Of a stretch of 60,651 nt of DNA, positions 54,604 to 60,651 are shown piece by piece (the stretch's first letter is position 1; each line of letters opens with the position of its first letter). The position numbers and the translations under genes are program-made. This stretch comes from Pectobacterium polonicum. Lineage in GTDB: Bacteria > Pseudomonadota > Gammaproteobacteria > Enterobacterales > Enterobacteriaceae. The notes beneath the pieces were generated by a model. The model was not told where the DNA came from. It did no database searches and worked only from the letters and a program-made list of their open reading frames with translations. The stretch is taken from positions 1 through 60,651 of the forward strand of contig NZ_RJTN01000027.1 in assembly GCF_005497185.1 (NCBI RefSeq). Direction: 5' to 3'.

Positions 54604-54986
54604 GTTACGGCTCCTGATGAGGGAATACGATAAAGCACACTGCACGGGATGATGACGACATTTCCTCTATCAGGTCAATGCGTTATTGCACGCCACGCTA
54701 TCGATTTGTGGGGCAGCGCTCAATATTGCCTCGTCACCCGCGTGCATACCGATCACTTCACCGTAATAAATCTACACATTTTGTAAATTAAGAACATAAA
54801 CGTAAAATCAAAAAAAAATAAAAAGCAAATTAAAATATCTAATTTCATGATCAACCTGACAGATCGCCATTAAAAGCGCTCAAAAGCGTGATCGTCAGTT
54901 TACTTTCTTTTCAATAGAGCAAATTATAAAGAAATGATAGTTCAATCGAACTGAAATATTGTTTCATATTTGTAATTAGGCTGATC
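54604..54986. promoter_or_regulatory. Promoter region of the togT-like gene
   Basis: 383 bp, AT-rich between 54760 and 54980. Contains a good KdgR box next to the gene. No open reading frame of interest. Confidence 0.5.
54949..54970. promoter_or_regulatory. KdgR box
   Basis: The core TGAAATATTGTTTCA with flanking A/T matches the KdgR consensus (AATGAAACANTGTTTCATT type) with few mismatches. It ends 16 bp before the togT-like ATG, where bound KdgR would block expression until 2-keto-3-deoxygluconate accumulates from pectin. Confidence 0.75.
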
Positions 54987-56513
54987 ATGAATAAACCAAT
55001 CTCTTTTAAACACACCTTCTGCTACGGCAGCGCAAACCTGCTTGGCAGTGGCGCGCTCGCTATCAGCGGCGCATGGCTGATGTACTTTTACACCACATTT
55101 TGTGGGTTAACATTGGTTCAGGCTGCTGCTATTTTCTCCGTCGCCAGCATCATTGATGCTATCAGTAACCCGATCATGGGTTACATCAGCGATAACTTCT
55201 ACAACACCCGTATTGGCCGCCGATTTGGTCGCCGACGCTTCTTTATTTTGCTGGGTGCACCGCTGGTACTGGTCTACCCCATGCTGTGGGTTGAAGGCTT
55301 TGGCTTCTGGTACTATCTGGCAACATACGTGCTGTTCGAGCTAATTTATACCTCGATCATGGTGCCGTATGAAACGCTGGCTACTGAAATGACTTCCGAC
55401 TTTAAACTGCGCTCTAAGCTGACAGGTTCTAAAGCCATTTTCGGTAAAATCGCCAACTTCCTGGCAGCGTTCATTCCAGGGCAGTTTATTGCCATCTACG
55501 GTAAAGACTCTGCAACGCCGTTCTTCTACACCGGGCTGGTCTACGGTGCCATCATGTGTGCGGCAATGATCGCGCTGTATATGACATCCTGGGAGCGCCC
55601 GGTAAACGAAATCGTACGTGAAAGCACGTCCAGCCTGTGGCAAGCCATGAAAAAGCTGAGCGTGGATATGGTCTCTACCTTCCGCCTGCGTATTTTTCGC
55701 AAGCATCTGGGGATGTACCTGTTTGGCTTCGGCGCTGAATGGCTTTTCGCTTCCGCGTTTACCTACTTCATCGTCTTTGGCCTGAAACAAAACACGGCGC
55801 TGGTGTCGCACCTCAACAGTTTCAGCTCTGTCATGCAGCTTATTTCTACCGCAGCCTTCATCGGTATTTGCGTGAAAATGGGCTTTGCACGGCCGTTCCG
55901 TCTGGCACTGATGGTGGTGATTGTCAGCGTATTGGCCTATGCCGCGCTCTATTTCACAAACTGGTCAGAAGACATGACCATCTTCGTCCTGTTTGCGATT
56001 ACCGCTGTATTTGGTCTGAGCACTGGCGGTATCTACTACATTCCCTGGACGGTTTATACCTTCCTGGCCGATGTGGATGAAGTCCTGACTGGACGTCGCC
56101 GTGAAGGTATTTACGCAGGTGCAATGACGTTTGCTGGCAAAATGGTGCGTTCCGTCATTGTCTTCGCTATGGGTTGGACGCTGAGCCAATTTGGCTTTGT
56201 CTCTGGGCAGTCAGTACAGCCGGAATCTGCCGTACAAGCGATTGTTGGCGTGTTCTCACTGGGCGTTATCGCTCTTGCGCTGGTTGCGATTTACTACACG
56301 ACGCAGATGAAACTGGATCGTAAGAACCACGCTATTCTGCTGGAAGAAATTGCACGTATCAAAGCGGGCGGTGCCATTGCCGATGTGCCAGCTCATGCTC
56401 GTGCAGTCGCAGAAGAGCTGACAGGTTGGGAATATGAGAAGTGCTGGGGCAACAACCCGTTAGGTGTTCAGTCAGAAGAGACGAAACCTCAGGTTGCAAC
56501 GGCGCAGCATTAA
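54987..56513 (+). CDS. togT: Oligogalacturonide-type GPH transporter
   Basis: 508 residues, 12 helices, GPH family. Visible: FKHTFCYGSANLLGSGALAISGAWLMYFY, the helix 2-3 loop IMGYISDNFYNTRIGRRFGRRRFF, and YIPWTVYTFLADVDEVLTGRRREGIYAGAM. Similar in design to Dickeya TogT, which imports oligogalacturonides released by pectate lyases. The KdgR box directly upstream supports a pectin role. The ~60-residue hydrophilic C-terminus ends in GNNPLGVQSEETKPQVATAQH. Confidence 0.88.
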   Translation: MNKPISFKHTFCYGSANLLGSGALAISGAWLMYFYTTFCGLTLVQAAAIFSVASIIDAISNPIMGYISDNFYNTRIGRRFGRRRFFILLGAPLVLVYPMLWVEGFGFWYYLATYVLFELIYTSIMVPYETLATEMTSDFKLRSKLTGSKAIFGKIANFLAAFIPGQFIAIYGKDSATPFFYTGLVYGAIMCAAMIALYMTSWERPVNEIVRESTSSLWQAMKKLSVDMVSTFRLRIFRKHLGMYLFGFGAEWLFASAFTYFIVFGLKQNTALVSHLNSFSSVMQLISTAAFIGICVKMGFARPFRLALMVVIVSVLAYAALYFTNWSEDMTIFVLFAITAVFGLSTGGIYYIPWTVYTFLADVDEVLTGRRREGIYAGAMTFAGKMVRSVIVFAMGWTLSQFGFVSGQSVQPESAVQAIVGVFSLGVIALALVAIYYTTQMKLDRKNHAILLEEIARIKAGGAIADVPAHARAVAEELTGWEYEKCWGNNPLGVQSEETKPQVATAQH

Positions 56514-56551
56514 TCGAAGCCAATCATTTATACGGATGTTTATTGAAAACC

Positions 56552-56585
56552 ATCAGCCCAATCTCGTATTGGGCTGATTTATTTT
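56552..56585 (+). terminator. Rho-independent terminator of the togT-like gene
   Basis: ATCAGCCCAAT and ATTGGGCTGAT form an 11-bp stem with a CTCGT loop, then TTATTTT. Confidence 0.88.
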
Positions 56586-56654
56586 GGCTTTTTGACTAGC
56601 AGAGCAAGCAAGATATGGCAGGCGATCGCGTCAATCACCTGCCAGAATGCAGGA

Positions 56655-57665
56655 TTAAATCAGCGACGCTTCTTTCAACTCACTTTTCAGGTAGGCGTAG
56701 TATATCGGCGCGGCAATCACACCGGACAGACCAAATGCCGCTTCAAACACCAGCATCGCCAGTAGAATTTCCCACGCGTGAGCTTTGATCCTCGTCCCGA
56801 CTATTTGTGCATTCAGGAAATACTCAAGCTTGTGAATCAGCATCAAATACACCAGCGCAACCAACGCGATCGGTAACGAAAGGGATAAACCAGAAAGAAA
56901 AACGATCGAATTAGAGATCAGGTTACCGATAACCGGTAGCAGGCCAAAAACAAAGGTGAGCACCACCAGCGTTTTGGCAAACGGCAGATGAATACCGCAT
57001 AGCGGCAGAGCGCCAAGGATAAAAATGGCGGACAGCACCGTGTTAACCACAGAGATTTTTACCTGAGCGAAAACAATGTTGCGAAACGATGCCGACAGCA
57101 GTGAAACCCGGCGCAGCAACTCCGCTTTTAGTAGTGGTTTTTCCGTATCCTGATCGACGTTATAAAGCGAGACAATCGCTCCAAGCACCATACCGATGAG
57201 CATCGTCACAAACCCATGCAGGAAGCTCTTCCCCATGTTCTGCAACATCACAATGTGCGCCTGAACCCATTGCAGCAACTCATGCTGAAGCTCTTCAATA
57301 CTGACCGGCAAATATCCCGGTAAGTAGTGAACAATCTGCTGCTGGATATCATTGAGGATATAGCCAATACGCACGTTGAACGCCGCGGTATCCTTCATTT
57401 CCTGCATCAACAACCCGACCAGACTGCCAAACAATAAGCTCAGCAGGCTGACTACCAGCGTGCTGATTACTGCGACTACAATCCAGCGGGCACGTTTGCC
57501 GCTGATGACCCGTTGAAAATAGGGGGTCAGCAAATTGACAATTTCATACACCAAAAAGCCAGCAATAAAACAGGCCAGTAGGCGTAAAGGCAGCAATATA
57601 AACAGGCCACCCATGATAAAGAAAAAGCTCAGCAGGCGAGCTTGTTTCAGGTTCAGTAACTGCAT
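56655..57665 (-). CDS. AI-2E family (PerM/YdiK-like) membrane protein
   Basis: 336 residues, about eight membrane helices with the family arrangement (FIMGGLFILLPLRLLACFIAGFLVYEIVNLLTPYFQR; later PFAKTLVVLTFVFGLLPVIGNLISNSIVFLSG). Members include TqsA (AI-2 export) and Na+/H+ antiporters; the role here is not known. Stand-alone gene. Confidence 0.85.
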   Translation of the reverse strand: MQLLNLKQARLLSFFFIMGGLFILLPLRLLACFIAGFLVYEIVNLLTPYFQRVISGKRARWIVVAVISTLVVSLLSLLFGSLVGLLMQEMKDTAAFNVRIGYILNDIQQQIVHYLPGYLPVSIEELQHELLQWVQAHIVMLQNMGKSFLHGFVTMLIGMVLGAIVSLYNVDQDTEKPLLKAELLRRVSLLSASFRNIVFAQVKISVVNTVLSAIFILGALPLCGIHLPFAKTLVVLTFVFGLLPVIGNLISNSIVFLSGLSLSLPIALVALVYLMLIHKLEYFLNAQIVGTRIKAHAWEILLAMLVFEAAFGLSGVIAAPIYYAYLKSELKEASLI

Positions 57666-57847
57666 GATGACATCCTGTATGAAGAGGCAACACCGAGAAT
57701 ACTCTTTGTGGAGTATGCTACGCCTTTTTCAGCATCAACAGATTGATATATATGCGCTAGATTTGTGTCTATTCTGCGAGTGATAACCAACCAGATAACA
57801 AACGAGGCGTATTTTTGGTGTTTTATCAGCAAAATGCCAGCCGTGTT

Positions 57848-58795
57848 TTAGCTCGGACGGATATCAATCCACCAGGAAAAACGCCTTGTCACCTTCACGG
57901 GTAGCGTCCGTGTCACTGCATCAAGCAAGCGATCGGTCTCTTGTAGCGGAAAAACGCCCGAAATCCGTAGATTCACAACAGCAGAATCAACATGAAAATA
58001 CCCATTGTGATAACGGGAAATTTCATTGATGAATTGCCCTAGCGGCATGCTGTCCGCCACCAGTTGTCCTTTGCGCCAGCTCTGGCGGAAACTCTCAACG
58101 GGTGCAGGTTCGCTGCACCTATCACGAGTAAAGATAACCTGCTGCCCAGCGATTACGCGCTGCGCGGCAGGCACTGCCGTTTGTAGCAAAACCTCACCGC
58201 GAAAAACAGAGAGAACGCTGTGGGCGGACGTATAGCGTAGCGCCAATTGGCAGGAGTGCGCCGCGGCAGCGAGATCGCCATGTGGCGTGGTCAACCTGAC
58301 GGCATGGGCCGTTTGGTTATCCAGCATCAACTCACCTTTGATCAATTGAAACGTCAGCGGCTGAGACAACGCGGGGTTACCCTGTTGATTTAATGACGAA
58401 TCCGTATTGAGCCAGAGGGTCATTCCCTTTTCGATGCTAAGTTCACGGGTTTCTCCCGTCCCGGTACGGTAATCCGCAGCATAGCTTTCCCACGGCAGAC
58501 TAAAACCTACGCCACCAGTGAGGCTGGCAATCACCAACAATTTGAGCATACGCCGACGTTCTTCGCCGCGCTTACTCAGCACCGAGGAGGCTAATTGGCT
58601 GTCTACCGCATGGAAACGGGCATGAATCTGTTCAACCTGCTGCCAGGCAAGACGATGGGACTCATCTTGATGTAACCAACGCTGCCATATCTGACGATCG
58701 TGTTCAGAACAGTCTTCGTCATACAGCGTGGCATACCACTCAGCGGCAGCATAAAGAACGTCTTTCGGGATAGAGGAAGTGATAGAGGAAATCAT
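57848..58795 (-). CDS. fecR: FecR-type anti-sigma/sigma-regulator
   Basis: 315 residues. N-terminal DUF4880 cytoplasmic domain that holds the sigma factor (AAEWYATLYDEDCSEHDRQIWQRWLHQDESHRLAWQQVEQIH, ~16-60), one membrane-crossing segment (LLVIASLTGGVGFSLPW, ~90-107), and a periplasmic FecR domain and STN-like C-terminus (QFINEISRYHNGYFHVDSAVVNLRISGVFPL). It relays a ligand-loaded outer membrane receptor signal to FecI. Its ATG overlaps the fecI stop as ATGA, so the two are translationally coupled. Confidence 0.9.
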   Translation of the reverse strand: MISSITSSIPKDVLYAAAEWYATLYDEDCSEHDRQIWQRWLHQDESHRLAWQQVEQIHARFHAVDSQLASSVLSKRGEERRRMLKLLVIASLTGGVGFSLPWESYAADYRTGTGETRELSIEKGMTLWLNTDSSLNQQGNPALSQPLTFQLIKGELMLDNQTAHAVRLTTPHGDLAAAAHSCQLALRYTSAHSVLSVFRGEVLLQTAVPAAQRVIAGQQVIFTRDRCSEPAPVESFRQSWRKGQLVADSMPLGQFINEISRYHNGYFHVDSAVVNLRISGVFPLQETDRLLDAVTRTLPVKVTRRFSWWIDIRPS

Positions 58796-59316
58796 AAGTC
58801 CTGACACAATAGACAATTCAGCATTGCCTGTGCCATATATTTTTTCACCATTCGCTCGGAAACGGCTAATTGTTCAGCCACCTGTCGATAGGTCAAGCCG
58901 TCAAGATGCACCAGCAAGAATGCCTGACGCACTTTCCCCGGCAACGTCGATAACATCTGTTCTATAGCCAGCAACGCATCAACTACCATAGCCTGCTGTT
59001 CCAACGAGGGCGAAAAAGTAAATTCCTGCTCTGCCAGTACCTGAAGGTAGGCATGCTCGATATCTTTGCGTCGCCAGTGGTTCACCATCAGCCCATGAGC
59101 CACGGTCGTCAGCCAGGCGCGCGGTTCACGGATACGGTCGGTCTGATGCTGGTAGATCAACCGTAGAAACGTATCCTGAGCCAAATCCGCCGCCTGCTGT
59201 GAACACCCCAAACGCCGACGCAGCCATGCCTGCAACCAGGCATGGTGGTCATGATAGATTTGCTGAACACTTAAGGTTTCAGGCTGATTGGGGCAGACAG
59301 CAGCGGGACTCTTCAC
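58792..59316 (-). CDS. fecI: ECF sigma factor, FecI type
   Basis: 174 residues. Sigma-2 region (HHAWLQAWLRRRLGCSQQAADLAQDTFLRLI, then RAWLTTVAHGLMVNHWRRKDIE) and sigma-4 region (LPGKVRQAFLLVHLDGLTYRQVAEQLAVSERMVKKYMAQAML) are typical of iron-starvation sigma factors. A Fur box lies just upstream. The TonB-dependent receptor gene normally found after fecR is absent: an AI-2E gene follows. Confidence 0.92.
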   Translation of the reverse strand: MKSPAAVCPNQPETLSVQQIYHDHHAWLQAWLRRRLGCSQQAADLAQDTFLRLIYQHQTDRIREPRAWLTTVAHGLMVNHWRRKDIEHAYLQVLAEQEFTFSPSLEQQAMVVDALLAIEQMLSTLPGKVRQAFLLVHLDGLTYRQVAEQLAVSERMVKKYMAQAMLNCLLCQDL

Positions 59317-59343
59317 GGTATTCGCTCAATGTGACAGCAATGA

Positions 59344-59362
59344 AATGATTTTCATTATCATT
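59344..59362. promoter_or_regulatory. Fur box upstream of fecI
   Basis: Read on the minus strand as ATGATAATGAAAATCATTT: three NATWAT-like hexamers (AATGAT-like, AATGAA, AATCAT). It lies 28-46 bp before the fecI ATG, consistent with iron repression. Confidence 0.75.
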
Positions 59363-59484
59363 AAAAGCAAAGTCAACGACTATTCACGCCGATCGTGCCG
59401 ATTACGGTAAAAAGGAGGAAACTACATCGAGTGCAAAGCAAAAAAGAAAGAAACCCGAAGGCGAATGACGATCGTTTAAGCTTT

Positions 59485-59560
59485 GAGATACACGGGGCGA
59501 CCACAGGGGTGAGGCCTCCCGGCGAGAGCCTCACCCTGTGTTTCCCCTTATATCTCGATC
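59485..59560. repeat. Palindromic (REP-like) repeat abutting the right IS copy
   Basis: GAGATACACGGGG (left arm) pairs imperfectly with CCCCTTATATCTC (right arm). Inner arms CACAGGGGTGAGGC and GCCTCACCCTGTG enclose CTCCCGGCGAGA. Same fold as 1092-1170 with different arm sequence. Confidence 0.6.
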
Positions 59561-59769
59561 ATTCTCCTCAGGGTATTATGATCCCCGACTGATCATCGGG
59601 AAGTCGCGGGTGAGATGGGGTTTCCCCTCGGGCTCACAGCCTGTGTTTTAGATTCATCCCCTGCGGCTTATTTCCCGCCAGCAAAGACCGGACGGTATCC
59701 TGTGCTTCGAGCACGCATCTGTAAGGAAGGTCATGGCGGTTCTCTGATATGTTCACAAGGAGAAAAGCA
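59542..59769 (+). ncRNA. Candidate IS110 bridge RNA / non-coding leader, right copy
   Basis: Hairpins read directly here: CCCGA/TCGGG (59584-59588 with 59596-59600); GTGAG/CTCAC (59610-59614 with 59633-59637) around GGGG-TTT-CCCC (59617-59627); and GTGCT-TCG-AGCAC (59702-59714). IS110-group bridge RNAs occupy this place and have a 5' stem-loop plus two internal-loop guides; the match is in position and structure only. CCTGTGTTT at 59640-59648 recurs in the flanking repeat at 59535-59543 and could be a guide segment, but nine bases is weak. Confidence 0.4.
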
Positions 59770-60651
59770 ATGCATACACTCACGCCTGTCGGTATTGATG
59801 TCGCCTCACAGAAATTTGATGTAGCGGTCTGGAAAGGCGGCACATCCTACAAAACCAAAGTGTTCCCCAATACCCCTAAAGGTTTTAAAGCGCTGCAAAC
59901 CTGGCTTGAGCCCTTTGGTGAATGTCATGTCTGCATGGAAGCGACCGGGGTTTACAGCGAGCCGCTGGCCACCTTCCTGAGTGATGCGGGTTATGTCGTC
60001 AGCGTGGAAAATCCGGCGCGTATTAAATCCTTCGGTCGCAGCGAGCTGAGCCGTAACAAAACGGACAAAGGCGATGCACGTATGATAGCGCGCTATTGCG
60101 GTCAGCACTCTCCGGTGGAATGGCAGCCGATCCCGCTGAATGAAAGAAAACTCAGGGCTCTGGTAAACCGCCTGAATAATCTGCTGGAGATGAAGCAGAT
60201 GGAAGAAAATCGTCTGGAGACAGCGGATGCAGTGGTGCAGCCTTCCATCAGCGAAGTGATAGCCATGCTGGATGCCCAGTCAGAAGAGACACGGCGGGCA
60301 ATAAACGACCATATCGATAATGACCCGGGGCTGAGGAAAAACAGGAAACTGCTGGAGTCGATCCCCGGGATAGCAGGTGTGCTGAGCAGTACGCTGCTGG
60401 CGTATCTGGGCGATATGTCGAGGTTCAGCAGCAGTAAGGCGGTGGTGGCGTGGACAGGGCTGAATCCGATGCAGCAGGAGTCAGGACAGTGGAAGGGAAA
60501 AAGTCGGATCTCGAAGATGGGTAACAGCATAATGCGCCGCTCACTGTATATGCCAGCGATAGTTGCGATGCAGTATAACCCGGCGGTAGCTGCGTTGAGA
60601 GAGCGGATGAATGCCCGTAATAAGTCAGGGAAAGTGGTGGTGTGTGCAGCA
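59770..60651 (+). CDS. IS110-family transposase, right copy, 3' end outside window
   Basis: Same 294 visible residues as the left copy. An AAGGAG site ends 7 nt before the ATG. Catalytic Asp in GIDVASQKFD and the KTDKGDARMIARY acidic motif belong to the DEDD (RuvC-like) domain. The transposase_20 domain is seen from about residue 195. The window ends at the same codon as in the left copy, so the last residues and the right IS end are not visible. Confidence 0.95.
   Translation, partial: MHTLTPVGIDVASQKFDVAVWKGGTSYKTKVFPNTPKGFKALQTWLEPFGECHVCMEATGVYSEPLATFLSDAGYVVSVENPARIKSFGRSELSRNKTDKGDARMIARYCGQHSPVEWQPIPLNERKLRALVNRLNNLLEMKQMEENRLETADAVVQPSISEVIAMLDAQSEETRRAINDHIDNDPGLRKNRKLLESIPGIAGVLSSTLLAYLGDMSRFSSSKAVVAWTGLNPMQQESGQWKGKSRISKMGNSIMRRSLYMPAIVAMQYNPAVAALRERMNARNKSGKVVVCAA

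Overview
The window reads as a chromosomal segment of a soft-rot plant pathogen of the Enterobacterales, most likely Pectobacterium. Four things point there. The housekeeping genes and their order (maeB, talA-tktB, nudK; grpE, nadK, recN, bamE, rnfH-ratA, smpB-ssrA) are enterobacterial. The tmRNA tag is ANDENYALAA. Genes for using plant cell-wall polysaccharides are abundant: a galactanase with its own ABC importer, a GH43 xylosidase/arabinosidase with a GPH importer, and an oligogalacturonide-type transporter behind a KdgR box. An intergenic repeat resembling one I remember from Pectobacterium and Dickeya is also present.

Ends: both ends lie inside copies of one IS110-family element. Bases 1-1110 are the reverse complement of 59542-60651, the transposases point outward, and both are cut at the same base. 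Each copy abuts a ~76-79 bp palindromic repeat, and each has a structured ~228 nt leader that is a candidate bridge RNA.

1.2-13.7 kb: maeB, then a four-carbon sugar/acid catabolic cluster (SorC regulator and a triosephosphate-isomerase paralogue, divergent from pdxA2, kinase, permease, EIIA, rpiB-like), then talA-tktB. The kinase is a fusion of a glucitol-type PTS EIIB domain to a DUF1537 acid-sugar kinase. A free glucitol-type EIIA lies in the same operon, but there is no EIIC membrane domain. This is the most unusual metabolic arrangement in the window. A plausible scheme is that the kinase and PdxA2 make DHAP from a C4 acid, while the two isomerases convert C4 ketose phosphates to erythrose 4-phosphate for the adjacent transaldolase and transketolase.

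13.9-24 kb: a LacI-type regulator, a secreted GH53 galactanase and an ABC importer, then nudK, pptA and a run of small proteins that includes an Imm53 immunity protein and a stand-alone EF-Tu-domain-III-like protein.

24-31.6 kb: mntH and a conserved core with visible Fur, sigma-32 and LexA sites, ending in tmRNA.

31.6-37.0 kb: a 5.4 kb island integrated at the 3' end of ssrA. It has a P4-type integrase, a StbDE toxin-antitoxin pair with both genes frameshifted, a Fic toxin with an antitoxin fused to a helix-turn-helix domain, and an AbiE pair. Clusters of GGTGAnnAG repeats lie beside the Fic and AbiE modules and resemble P4 satellite replication iterons. TTGGTATAC repeats lie at both island ends.

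37-59.5 kb: mixed metabolic and envelope genes (LysE exporter, GNAT, LysR, xyloside genes, nifJ, cytochrome b561, a nitrilase-family amidase, an L,D-transpeptidase, a MetY-type sulfhydrylase, a YeiQ-like dehydrogenase, a TogT-like transporter, an AI-2E-family protein) and a FecI/FecR pair without its receptor. No CRISPR array, tRNA or rRNA gene was seen.
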